NCBI GenBank assembly: GCA_028751875.1
Contig: CM054158.1
Coordinates: forward strand, 15,721,973-15,785,972
Direction: 5' to 3'
DNA: 64,000 nt
Source: Rapana venosa
Taxonomy: Eukaryota > Mollusca > Gastropoda > Neogastropoda > Muricidae
Below, piece by piece: positions 9,271 through 19,589 of this stretch. Both the position numbers and the translations under genes were made by a program. The notes under the pieces were generated by a model. It did no database searches. It saw only the letters and a program-made list of their open reading frames with translations, and was not told where the DNA came from. Positions within the stretch are counted from its first letter, which is position 1. Every line of letters starts with the position of its first letter.

Positions 9271-9800
9271 CGTGGGTATTTTTATTTATTTATTTTATTT
9301 ATTTATTTATACCACTTTAAGTCACGAGATTTTCTGCTGAATTCGGCGTGTCTCCACGGAGAGCACTCGCACAGAGCACGCACACCTTTTTTTTTGTCTG
9401 CAACTGTATTGTTTCACTAATCAGAAGGCTTTTCTAAATTTTGCCAGGGACAACTCTCTTTGCCGGGTTCTTTTTCTGGCACATATTTTTGTAACACGGG
9501 ACCGTTGTTTATGTTCATCGAAAGATGGCAGACCCACTCTGTGCTTATTGATGGGGGAGTGTTTCGGCCATCGGGATACGACCCGGACTTTTCGCTTTCT
9601 AGAAGCGTTACTCTAGACACGATCCACTTGCTGAAGGCCTGTTGTACATAGTCCTCGGACCGTAGGTTATTGTTATATTCAAAATTAATGTAAGCATCCA
9701 GACCAACGATCAAGGTTTTGTCAGATTGGCGATAAAGTTTGAGCTCAAACGAGGATCGAACACGCAACTTCATGGCTTCCTAGCCACCAACTTGTTTCTG
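9271..9800 (-). mobile_element. SINE family S1, nearly full copy with (TAAA)n tail
   Basis: On the minus strand a tRNA-like head lies at about 9800-9755: an A-box-like GGTGGCTAGGAAG and a B-box-like GTGTTCGATCCTC. The central domain includes AGAGTTGTCCCTGGCAAAATT. The end includes TGCTCTCCGTGGAGACACGC and GCCGAATTCAGCAGAAAATC, followed by a (TAAA)n tail at about 9312-9278. SINEs of this kind are transcribed by RNA polymerase III and moved by LINE enzymes. The A-to-B distance is short, so the head is partly deleted. A 118-codon frame inside it is not taken as a gene. Confidence 0.6.
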
Positions 9801-9919
9801 AACTAATCAAGGAAGGCATGCTGAAGTGAATGGCCGCTACGGAGGAATAACTTCAGGTTTTCTTTTGAGCAACACTTTTTTTCAACAGGGTGAAAATGAG
9901 ACAGTTTTTGTTTTGTTTT

Positions 9920-10110
9920 GTGTATTTGGAGGTTTGTTTGCTTTTTTTGTATTGTGTGTTTGGAGGTTTGTTTGCTTTTTTTGCATTGTGTGTTTGGAGG
10001 TTTGTTTGCTTTTTTTGGTATTGTGTGTTTGGAGGTTTATTTGCTTTTTTGGTATTGTGTGTTTGGAGTGTTTGTTTTTGGTTTGTTGTGTTGGAGTTTG
10101 TTTGCTTGTA
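9920..10110 (+). repeat. 34-bp GT-rich minisatellite, five copies
   Basis: TTTGGAGGTTTGTTTGC recurs at 9925, 9959, 9993, 10028 and 10062, a 34-bp period. The unit is open in all three plus frames and yields spurious Cys- and Phe-rich frames. Confidence 0.9.
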
Positions 10111-10139
10111 TTAAAAGCTGCCAGTTTAAAGGGAAAATA

Positions 10140-10140
<1 letters not shown>

Positions 10141-10182
<42 letters not shown>
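10141..10182 (+). repeat. Poly-G run of 42
   Basis: An uninterrupted G homopolymer directly after the 34-bp minisatellite. Its true length is uncertain in any sequencing technology. Confidence 0.9.
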
Positions 10183-10184
<2 letters not shown>

Positions 10185-10189
10185 CGACT

Positions 10190-10740
10190 TGTCTCTATGT
10201 ACGTTTACCAGTTAGATGTTGAGAAGGGAAACAAAACGAAACCAAGCAACAACCACCACACAAACAAATAGCAAACAAAACAATATTTTTAAAAATGGCA
10301 ACAGAAGAACACCTAACAGTGTTCTCTTTTTGTATCACTTCTGATTCAAAACCAGCGAACCTTTATTCTCTTTTTAAAAAAACAACACCTTGTTCTTTTC
10401 ATATAATTTTGTTTTAACCTTCTTGCATCCTCACATACTAGCTTGTGGCTCAAACAAAAATCCCCACCTCCCCCTCCAAAAAAGAAAAACCTCACAAAAG
10501 AAAGAAAAAAGACAAACATAAAAGCTTCGTTTGAAAATAAACAAACCAGTAACAACCACCACAATGACTGTTACGAGATTATCTAAACAAAGAAGCAAAA
10601 TTCTTCGCGGCCTGGAAAAAAGAAAAACGGTTGAAATGTCAACAAAGCAACACTGTCCTTATCTTTATTTATACAGTGATTGATTGGAACGAAAAAGACG
10701 TTTTTCTTCTTTCTTTTTTTTTTTGCATTTTTTTTACACG
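10190..10740. other. Unassigned A/T-rich stretch
   Basis: Poly-A and poly-T patches, no coding signal in either strand, no recognisable element. It separates the poly-G run from a SINE. Confidence 0.5.
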
Positions 10741-11080
10741 AGAGAGCCTAGTGGTTAGAACATTTCGCTCGCAATCCGACGACCTGGGTTCGATTCCCGT
10801 TCAAGGGGACATTTTCTCCTGAAGTTAACATCAGTGCAGACTCCACTCTCCCCAAAAGCCCTTCGGACGAGACTTAAAACCGAGGCCCCGTGTGCGAATG
10901 CACGCAGAACATCTTGCGCACACGTTAAATCCTGTTCCGCTTTTCGTAAGAGTAGGCCATTGTGTGCCGGTGGGAATAGATGATAGAATTTACAAAACCG
11001 CATACACACGGGGACTTGATGTAAAAAAGCACATAAGTGCGTATTCCATTATCCTCGAAATAAAAGAATAGAATAAAAGA
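10741..11080 (+). mobile_element. tRNA-derived SINE (family S2)
   Basis: The head has an A-box-like CCTAGTGGTTAGAAC and a well-kept B box GGGTTCGATTCCCG about 35 bases downstream, the spacing of a tRNA promoter. The body carries GCACGCAGAACATCTTGCGC, TAGGCCATTGTGTGCCGGTG and GATAGAATTTACAAAAC, and it ends in an A-rich GAATAAAAGAAAG tail near 11085. The same body, reversed, lies at 56640-56915. It is not a functional tRNA gene because the acceptor stem cannot be paired. Confidence 0.7.
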
Positions 11081-11410
11081 AAGAAAGAAATTAAAAACAC
11101 CTCGCCAAACACACTAAAAATCAAATGAATGTTTATGGGCGCCGCTGCCTCCAGGTAAAACCTTGCCTCATGCTTTTAAGAGAGAGAAAAGAACACCATT
11201 GCCTTTGCATCCTTTTAACACCATTGAAGGCTAAAGCTGAAAACCTGTTACAGCTACAAGACTGGCGGGGGGGGGGGGGGGGGGATGACCCATGTCGTCT
11301 CTCCATTATATACACAAAGTTGTATGTTACCATTTCTTTGTGTGTTTCCTCTGCTACTTCTCTTTGTTGTTGTTGTTGTTGTCTAAACAGTCACTGGCTG
11401 AGGGTGAAGG
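11081..11410. repeat. Unassigned stretch with poly-G and (GTT)n
   Basis: Holds a poly-G run at 11267-11284 and a (TTG)n run at 11366-11383. No coding signal of its own. Reading frames over it are short and cross the homopolymers. Confidence 0.5.
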
Positions 11411-11414
11411 TGTG

Positions 11415-11570
11415 TGGGGGATAGCTGAGTGGTTTGAACATCGTACTCGTGATCTGATGGGAAGTGAGAGTTTGTGTTCAAGTCTCCAGTAAGGGATGTG
11501 TAACAATGAACTGGAGAAGACAAAAAGCATGGGGCTGGGTGGAGTCTTATTCCTTCAGCTATGACATCAG
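11415..11570 (+). mobile_element. SINE-like element with degenerate tRNA head
   Basis: GGGGATAGCTGAGTGGTTTG looks like the 5' end and A box of a tRNA, and GTGTTCAAGTCTCC looks like the B box about 45 bases on. The body after it (GAACTGGAGAAGAC and on) matches no other repeat I saw here. Family not known. Confidence 0.4.
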
Positions 11571-11622
11571 CCACTCTCAAAGATCAGTTTTTATAACATT
11601 TTTTAATGGTAAGAACTGTGCC

Positions 11623-12085
<463 letters not shown>

Positions 12086-12387
12086 GTGTGTGTCTCTGTG
12101 TGAGGGCGTGCGCGGGCAATTCCCTTTTTAAAGTTATTTTTCTATACTGGTTTTCAAAGTAATCACGATATTTTTCTGCACCTGTTACATTAAAAAAATT
12201 TCGTTCATCTCTGCTGTGAGTTGCAGAGTTTTGATGGGGTTTTTAAAAATCTGCTTTACGCCTTTTCAATATTGATTCTCTGTACTCTTGTTTTAAACAT
12301 TGATCAATTAAGTATGCTCTTCTACTGACAGTGATCAACAACACACAATGCAGAAGAGATTGGGTGAAGGGAAGATAACCTCTATAT

Positions 12388-12419
12388 TATGTCTGTCTGT
12401 CTGTCTCTGTCTCTGTCTC

Positions 12420-12472
<53 letters not shown>

Positions 12473-12540
12473 TTCTGACTCATTCACTCACACACAAACA
12501 CTCACACACACAAACACACATACACATACAAACGCGCGTG
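12388..12540. repeat. (GTCT)n, (CT)n and (CA)n microsatellites
   Basis: (TGTC)n/(CTGT)n from 12390 to 12448, (CT)n to 12472, then ACAC-rich sequence to 12520. Frames across it are spurious. Confidence 0.9.
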
Positions 12541-13138
12541 TGCAAGCGTGGGAACACACTATTATGAATTTATGTTACACTGTCCTTTGGTGTGAATTTC
12601 AAAGATTTTGTCACTTGTGATGATTGTGCTCCTTACTTAATCTGAGCCTTGCATCACATGTATCCTGCTTTTCTAGGTCGGAACTAGTTTGCTACGAATC
12701 CTTACCATTGAGATCATGAATAGAGTTATGGATGAAATTAAAATGTAGTCATACAGTATTTGTGCAAACCGTTTGGCTATGAAACAAGGAACCGGCTAAG
12801 TATGAAGGTGACTTTGGTCATTCGTTTTGAATTGTACCCACGAACCTTTTATAAGTTCTTTGAAAACTCTAGCAAATGTTTTCTTCAAAAACTTGCGTAA
12901 TAAACACTATGAACTATTTCAGCTTAGAATCGATTTGCAGCATAAATGTCTTGTTTGAAAACTCGTGAAAGAAAAGTGTTGAATGTTGTTGGGTTTTTTT
13001 TAAAGCTTATTTAGAACTAATCAATTCAAGGGCGTTCTGTAGTTAAGATCATATCCCCTGTGATGATCAGTGCTTTGGAAGTAGTTTTGATACAGAAAAA
13101 CAAAGAATGTCATTAAGATTACAGCTGTTCTCTTCCAG
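12541..13138. other. Unassigned stretch upstream of the host exon, probably intron
   Basis: No repeat or coding signal that I recognise. It ends in a pyrimidine-rich CTGTTCTCTTCCAG that reads as a splice acceptor for the exon at 13139, so most of it is probably the last part of an intron in a plus-strand host gene. Confidence 0.45.
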
Positions 13139-13326
13139 AAATGAGCAAACTGATTCGGGCTTTGTGGCGGAAAGGGAAAGGCCGGTATTCTGTGACCAGC
13201 AGTTCTACAGACCCCTCCTCCACAGATGACCCCAGGGATCAATCCCCTGACCGTTCCGACCAGCCTCCAATAAGTGCAGACCCTCTCCAATACCCAGACT
13301 ATTGGATCCGGGAAGAAGAGCTGGAG
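13139..13326 (+). CDS. Host gene exon encoding a protein N-terminus, function unknown
   Basis: The best candidate for a host coding exon in the window. It is preceded by a strong acceptor (pyrimidine tract, TTCCAG at 13133-13138). It opens with AA and then ATG at 13141, and it ends at GAG/GTAAGT (donor from 13327), phase 0. The 62 codons start MSKLIRALWRKGKGRY. A Ser/Thr/Asp/Pro-rich stretch (residues 17-45) that looks disordered follows, then LQYPDYWIREEELE, which looks like the start of a folded region. No stop, no repeat similarity. The ATG two bases after the acceptor suggests the previous exon is untranslated. I do not recognise the protein and propose no function. The next exon is not identified; downstream DNA is full of transposons. 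Confidence 0.55.
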
Positions 13327-13489
13327 GTAAGTATTGTCACAGTAAGTAAAAGATTTTTAGTAAATGTTATTACGTGTTAGAGCTTATTGATTTCAGGCAT
13401 TGTTAATTAAGATTATTTTTATATTGCTGGCATCTGAATAATTTCATATATGTCAAGCTCCCAGAAATATGATTCTGAAAAACTACAGA

Positions 13490-14515
13490 TGTAAAAACAG
13501 TTGTTCTGAAAGGAAGATCTTGGAGGAAGATGTTAGGTAGGGGAAAAGTGTGTCTTAAGGCTGGATTTAAACATGTCGAATGAAGGCGGCAAAGGGAGAG
13601 AGAGTGGTCATTCCAGATAGATAGACTAGAAATAGTGAAAGAACAACGGCCAACAGTGGGTTGTTTGAATCTGGGTGTTTGTAAGCACAAGGTATGTGCA
13701 GCAGAAAGGAAGGAATGAGATGGAGTGTATAGGTGAAGACATTCACAGAGATAGGAAGGTGCAGCTTTGTGGAGACATTTGTATACTGAGGATACTGATC
13801 TTGTACTTTACTCTTTGTGAGACACCCAACCAGTGATTAGATTGTAAGAGAGGAGTGGTATGTTCAGATTTGTTTTCTTTCCTAGGCTGGGGAGTTTTGT
13901 ATGCTTGAATTGAAGGGAGTGGATTGGCGACGCTGGTAGACCAGTCAAAAGAGAACTACAGCAGTCCAATGGTAAAGATTGCAAGATGGAACAAGCTTGG
14001 ATGTGGCATCAGTGGGCAGATACTTTCGATTTGCTCAAGTATGCCGTAATTGATAGTTGCAGGACTGACAGGTCTGGGTGATTAATTTTTTGCATAAAGA
14101 GTGTGTTGTCAATAACTACATTTTTATATATCTATATTCTAAATAAAAGGTGGGCATAGGAAAAGAGGCATTGCCAAATTCAATTGAAGTTGTTTTTAAT
14201 GTAGGAGAGTTTTATATGTTTGGTCTCTAACAGCATGGCTTTAGCTTTATTGCATTTAGGTGCAGCCTGCTCTAAATGCTCCAGTTTTGACTATTTTGAA
14301 AACAGGAGGACATTTTTGTTCAGAGGAAAGGAAGATGTTCAGGAATATATCACTGTTTTGAATCTGAGAATCATGAGCATTAAAATGATTGATCTGATGA
14401 CGGGTTATGAGAGTTACATGAAAGTGGAGCAGTGTGGAAAGTGAAGAGAACAGGGCCTGGAACTGATTCCTGTGGGACTCCATATTCCGGTTTGGCAAGT
14501 TTTCATTAACTTAAG
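13490..14515 (-). mobile_element. L2-like LINE fragment, 3' end of ORF2
   Basis: Antisense to the host exon and probably inside its intron. On the minus strand it aligns with the L2-like copies at 48.4-52 kb and 57.1-58.4 kb through the RT C-terminal part: the blocks around CATCAGTGGGCAGATACTT, GAGTTTTGTATGC and TTGTGAGACACCCAACCAG are shared. It covers the region from the motif before YADD to the end of ORF2. It is more diverged than those copies, with many stops and an inserted stretch near 14100-14160. Confidence 0.75.
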
Positions 14516-14573
14516 AGAAAATCTGTTTTAAAAAGTTTATTTATACATATATATGTATAGAAGTGCGATCATC

Positions 14574-14584
14574 TACTACTGCTG

Positions 14585-14632
<48 letters not shown>

Positions 14633-14633
14633 A
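14574..14633 (+). repeat. (CTA)n trinucleotide repeat
   Basis: About 19 units of ACT/CTA with two GCT interruptions at the start. Confidence 0.95.
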
Positions 14634-14940
14634 AGCATTCACATGAAACAAGGTGGAGAAGATTTTCATCTCAATACCCTAAACAAAGTTTCTGTAGCCG
14701 ACAACTCGGTTAACACACAAACAGTCTTTGTAATGATGCAGCTAGAACTTACGAACTTGGTTTCCAAAGTGGGTAGGGTTGCTCTCTTCATGTGATGTAG
14801 GCCTATGATACAACCTGCAAGTAGCATTCAAAAGAACATTATATTTTATGAAGACAAGCACATGTTATATGTACACATGCTAAACAGTGCATGAGTTTCT
14901 GTTTTAGCCCAATGGTCCCGTCTAGTCTGCTGGTTACTTA
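14634..14940. other. Unassigned stretch
   Basis: No coding signal, element or repeat recognised. Lies between a (CTA)n repeat and (AC)n tracts. Confidence 0.4.
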
Positions 14941-14944
14941 AAAG

Positions 14945-15114
14945 TGCACACACACACACACACATGAACACGCACACACACATGCACACGCACACACACT
15001 CACACACACACACACACACACACAACACACACACACACATACACACACACGCACACACATACACGCACACGCACACATAACACAACTTCTCTCACATATT
15101 TACACACACACACA

Positions 15115-15165
<51 letters not shown>

Positions 15166-15166
15166 G
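14945..15166. repeat. (AC)n and (CT)n tracts
   Basis: ACAC-rich repeat from 14945 to 15115 with ATAC and GCAC variants, then (CT)n from 15116 to 15164. The (CT)n tract is the left border of the MPV element that follows. Confidence 0.95.
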
Positions 15167-16288
15167 GGTAGCTTCCCTTGCTTGGTTGCCAGCAAGACGC
15201 ATTACTCAGCAGCTGTTGTAAATATTACTGTTTCTCGTGTATATCAGAGTCAGTATGCCAGTTGAAGGATTCCCAACCACTCTAGAATGTCTGTTGAATG
15301 CTGTGTTACGTGACAATACCGTGTCATCCTTCAAAATCGACGGCAGAGGCAGTCAAACTACGGTTGCGACTGACTACAAACACTTCGGTTCATCACCCTG
15401 AGACAGCAGACAGCAGTGTTACGTATCGACGAAAGTGCCCGTCGCAGGTCAGCAGAGACAGAAGGAGGGCTGAAGCTTACAGAGCATACCATGAGAAGAA
15501 GGCAAGTGTTTCATCTCCTTCAGGACTCTTCATGCCAACACCACCTAGTCTCTGTTATGTTGCTGACCAGAAGACACCTTCCCCTGCTGTGACTGACTTT
15601 TCCCCTTTTGTGCCATGCATTTCTTCTGCGCCACTGTCAGGTGACAATCAGCAAGGTAAATCACAAATAAACATACCCTCATGTGACATGGATAAACAGA
15701 CAGTAACAATCAGTTCTGATTTCGAAACAGTCTGTGACATTGATGAGGAAATGTCGTGCAAGTGGGAGGGTTCTGACGATGGGGAGCAGGGGGGTGGGAG
15801 TGTGTCAGACCTTGTGGGTAATCATTCTGATGTAGACTGTGATGTAGGTTGTAAAAAGGATTCTGAACATTCAAGGAACGTTACTGAGTCAGAGAACACA
15901 GGTGCAAAATCAGAATTGACTTACAGTAATGTTTTGAAATGCTTTGAACGGTTTAATGACAACATAAACAAACAAATGGATCATGTCAGTCATGAGCTGA
16001 AAGAAATTGTAGCCATTACCAAAACTTGTTCGAGTGGAACTCCTTTTAAAGATGTGTCATAGCTACTCTGTTGCTCACCCAGTCCATTGTGTATTCATAG
16101 TGTGAGTGAAAGCACTGAGACATTGTAAAACATGAATTTGTTCCATGATGTGGATGCCATGCCATGCTGATTATTTCAAATGTTTTGAATATGTCATGTT
16201 TTGAAATGTTTTCTTTTTTCACTGCCCCCTCCCCACTGTCCCCATGTGAATGGGCTCACATAAGCCTACCACATTAAACCAGTTTCAA

Positions 16289-16356
<68 letters not shown>

Positions 16357-16360
16357 ACTC
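15110..16360 (+). mobile_element. MPV element copy 1, bracketed by (CT)n tracts
   Basis: A repeated unit of unknown class, also present at 45065-46930. From left to right: (CT)n, about 85 bp of leader, an ORF starting MPV-G-PTTLE at 15255, a 3' UTR with ATGCCATGCCATG and CCCACTGTCCCCATGTGAAT, and (CT)n again at 16292-16356. Both copies share the start of the ORF and the last 200 bp of the 3' UTR but differ in the middle of the ORF. The polyadenylated-mRNA look of the 3' end and the multi-copy state suggest a retrotransposon ORF or a retrocopied gene family. I could not assign an enzyme. Confidence 0.6.
15255..16062 (+). pseudogene. MPV-family ORF copy 1, one frameshift near its start
   Basis: From the ATG at 15255 the frame reads MPVEGFPTTLECLLNAVL and then GRGSQTTV. 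At about 15365 the frame shifts: the original frame ends at a TGA near 15403, while the neighbouring one is open to the TAG at 16060. It continues with VTYRRKCPSQVSRDRRRAEA, the counterpart of FRRKPPSQTNRDRRRTEE in copy 2. Residues after that are acidic and Ser/Pro-rich (VCDIDEEMSCKWEGSDDGEQ), and the C-terminus ends in a short coiled coil. No known catalytic motif is visible. The basic RDRRRAE patch could bind nucleic acid, which is inference. Confidence 0.5.
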
Positions 16361-16424
16361 ACACATTCACAAACACCTACAAATTTAACTCATATACTCA
16401 CACTCAGTAACTCACTCTCTTACT

Positions 16425-16455
<31 letters not shown>

Positions 16456-16490
16456 ACACTTACTTTCTCTCTCTCTCACTGGGGGGTGGG
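16292..16490. repeat. (CT)n, (AC)n and GGGGGT repeats
   Basis: (CT)n 16292-16356, ACTC-rich mix, (CA)n 16428-16460, a second (CT)n 16465-16480 and GGGGGTGG repeats to 16500. The first (CT)n is the right border of the MPV element. Confidence 0.9.
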
Positions 16491-16510
16491 GGTGGGGGTG
16501 GCCGTGATCA

Positions 16511-17438
16511 GTAATGTGAAGGAGAAGAGGTACTGAAATCCCTCTAGTATTTTTTGTGAATTTGTAACTAGTTTTAAGTGGCCTTAGCTTTGCAAACAGT
16601 TAGATCAGGAGGATAGGAATATGTTGCAGTTGTACAGGGCTGTCTGTGGGACATTTGCGAAGTATTCGCCTGTTTCATGTCCAAACGGGCAGAGTTTAAA
16701 TCGGCCATGGGTACCTCCATCCTGATGCTAAAAAGCAGGCAACATGGTGTCCTGTTAGGACTGACCCTCACCTATCTCTTCTGAGGAGGGCCTTTTGCTG
16801 CGGTGTGGTGATGTGGAGACAAACCCTGGACTCCCCTCCCCTAAATCTGCTGGCCAAGGACGCAAGCTGAGGCAAACCAGCTTGACGAGTGGTGCTGGTG
16901 GTCGTAGCACCATCATAGGAAAAAGTGCGCAGGAAAACTAAAGCAAATGCAGATGTGGCTGCCATCACACCTACAACCATACACTGTAAACAGGAGTCCT
17001 CTCCTACAGTGGCTCCTGAGGAAACCATATTTACTATGATGATGGCCAAGATAGAGAAAGTAGAGAACTTGTTAAAGACAACAACAGAGAGTATGAAGAA
17101 CGAGATACAAATGTTGACAAACAGTGTTGATGCCTTAAAAGAGGAAATATGTGGTATTAAACAAGACGTGAACAATCTTAGGACTGAAAATGCAGAGTTG
17201 AAACAATCAAATACAGAACTAATGGACAGGGTGGAAAAACTAGAAAAGAGAGCAGACATTCAAAAAGGACAGACAGGATGGAACAACATCATTATTCATG
17301 GCATGGAAAAGAAAAGTAATGAAACTGGAGCTGACTGTGAAATGGTTGTGAAAAAATCTACTTTCCGAAAAAATGGATGTAGCAGATGTCAAGTTTGATA
17401 GAGTGCACAGGATAAATTCTAAACCCAACTCTCCCATA
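16511..17438 (+). mobile_element. LINE-alpha copy B, segment 1: 5' UTR and ORF1 N-terminal half
   Basis: Starts with GTGAAGGAGAAGAG, the same 5' end as copy A. The ORF1 frame from 16925 has the coiled coil (ENLLKTTTESMKNEIQ, ALKEEICGIKQDVNNL) and the RRM start WNNIIIHGMEKKSNETGADC. A one-base shift in an A run near 17360 changes frame. The right frame then reads MDVADVKFDRVHRINSKPNS. The sequence stops at about 17438, and its next residues (ARCCFYQDK) are found 3.9 kb away at 21341. Confidence 0.85.
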
Positions 17439-18282
17439 AAAAAAGCTGACCTTTGCACCTGGCGGCTGCATGGTGTGTGTGTCTCTCTGAGTGTGAAATT
17501 GGTGTGTTTCTCCAGCGTCCTTCCTAGGAAGTTTTGTATCATTGTGTTTATGACAACTCCAAGAATTGTGCCGTCAGAACAGTTTTCTTTGATATAATTT
17601 GACTTTCGACATATTTCAATTTATAATCTTTCTTTGCTTTATATTCATTTTAAAATTTCATTGACTCTATGATTTGTGTTTACCCTATTGGGTTGGTCTT
17701 TGTGACCCTGTGTACTGTGACCCTGCCGCAGGGTGCTGCACATTTGCAGGTGAAGACTCAAAACCGCCCCCACCAGCACTGCCCAGCGTTTGTCACTACT
17801 CGGCAATGACACTAACTGCTACAGACTTAAAAGCTTTCTCCTCATGTGGTTTTCATTAAATGCAAAATGGACAGAAACAACATATTGTAAACCTTAGAAT
17901 ACACTGGAAAACCAGACCAGGAACAGTGCAGGCATATGTCATCCCCTGCAGCTGCCTCCCCCACATCTGCCTCCCTCACTTCTGATGTCACTACCACAAC
18001 AACTGTCACCAGCCACAATACTGTTTCAATTTCTTGTCCTCCAGATGTTTCATCCTTTGTCTATGATTTTAATGGTTCTGTCCACGATGTGTGTAATGAC
18101 TTTCAGGATGCTATAAATCCCCTGACTGACCCAGTTCTTTTACTATCTTCCATTCCTGACTCCCCATCTAAACCCTTGTCTTCTCTTCCACTGCACATAT
18201 CTCTACCCTCAGCCTCTTCCTCTGATAGGTATAGTCAATCACCACTGTCTTCTTCAACCTCTTTGCCTTCTCCACATGTCTT

Positions 18283-18884
18283 CTCAACGCCCAATCTGTC
18301 TGTCCTGATGGCAAAGCCCACTTAATTTCTGACTTCATTTCTGGACACAACATAGATCTAACCTTTCTTACAGAAACTTGGCTAAAACCACTTGGTCACA
18401 ACCAAAGATAAAACAACTGACGCCACCTGGTTACAAAATTCTTTCTTTCCTTGGACTCTCCCATGGAGGTGGCATTGCCATCATCTACAAAGACACTCCG
18501 CATTCAACTCTCTCTATCTGTCACTCCCTTCCGTTTTCACCCGAATCTTTCAAAGTCTGTGAACTCAACCTCACTTTACCTGGCCACTCTGTTACTTTCT
18601 GTTGCCTTTACCATCCACCCCCCCCCCCCAATGGTAGAAACAATTTGAGGTCTTCAGTTTTCCACCAAGAGTTTCAATCACTCCTTGACCATTTCAGCCT
18701 CTCTCCCAAGAAACTTATCATTCTTGTTGACTTCAACTTCCATTTTGACAACCAGTCCTCTCCTGATGTTAAGCATCTTTCCCTTTCTTTGTCTAACCAC
18801 TCTCTTTCCCAGCTGGTAAATGAACCAACACACAGATCAGGTGACATTTTAGACTGGCTTATCACGATGTCTCACAAGGTCTAG
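18283..18884 (+). pseudogene. L2-like endonuclease of copy C
   Basis: APE-type endonuclease that would nick the target DNA. It opens with NVQSVCPDGKAHLISDF-like sequence (frame from 18283). LTFLTETWLKP carries the catalytic Glu. From about 18378 the open frame has PPGYKILSFLGLSHGGGIAI, then FCCLYHPPPPPNGRNN and KLIILVDFNFHFDNQSSPDV. The G of the GDFN motif is replaced by V, though the Asp and Asn remain. It ends near 18884 at a stop. In copy D (minus, 51.5-50.4 kb) the same domain has GDFN intact, so this change is specific to the copy. Confidence 0.75.
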
Positions 18885-19589
18885 TCACATCTCAGTCTGT
18901 ATCTGTCACTGATGAACTGATCTCTGATCATTCTACCATTCTTTTCTCCCTAAACATTGCAAAACCTATTAGAAAGAAGTACATTACCCGTCCAAGGCCA
19001 TAGATATTCAAACTTTTCTTTCCCAAGCTGCTGAAGTCTATCACAAATCCCTGACCATACTGACCCTTTTAAACACTACAATACCGTCCTCAGCCAACTC
19101 CTTCATGAGCATGCACCTCCTACTGACCATCTTCTGCCTGATAGGCCCTGTGCACCATGGTACACCCATGACATCCTGGTCGCAAAACGTAAACGCTGAC
19201 AACTAGAACGGCAATGGCGAAAAACAAAAATTGAAATAAACAAACAGCTTCTTCGTAAACAAATCAACAAGTCAAAACCTTAATCCATTCAGCAAAAACA
19301 AAGTATTACTCTTTTCAAGTTCTTGATGCCACATCTATGATATATCTCTTTTCCCTCACATCCTCTCTGCTTGGATCTGCAAAAGCTAGCTCTCTGCCTT
19401 CTATCTACAACCACTCTGAACTTCTATATTTTCTGTAATCTTTTCTGACAAAATCCGCAACATTCGCTCAAGCTTGGATCACACTCCTTTCCAGCCTGTA
19501 ATTTGTGATCCTCAATTTTTTGGCACTCCTCGCCTGTCCTTTCATCCAGTAAGTGAGAAAGAAATCGAGACAGTGAAAGGAATGACTAT

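Noticed and set aside
9417..9773. 118-codon minus-strand frame with balanced composition
   Set aside because: It coincides with the body of a SINE that has tRNA boxes and a (TAAA)n tail.
10741..10810. Possible tRNA gene with A and B boxes
   Set aside because: No acceptor stem can be formed and the sequence continues into a SINE body that recurs at 56640-56915.
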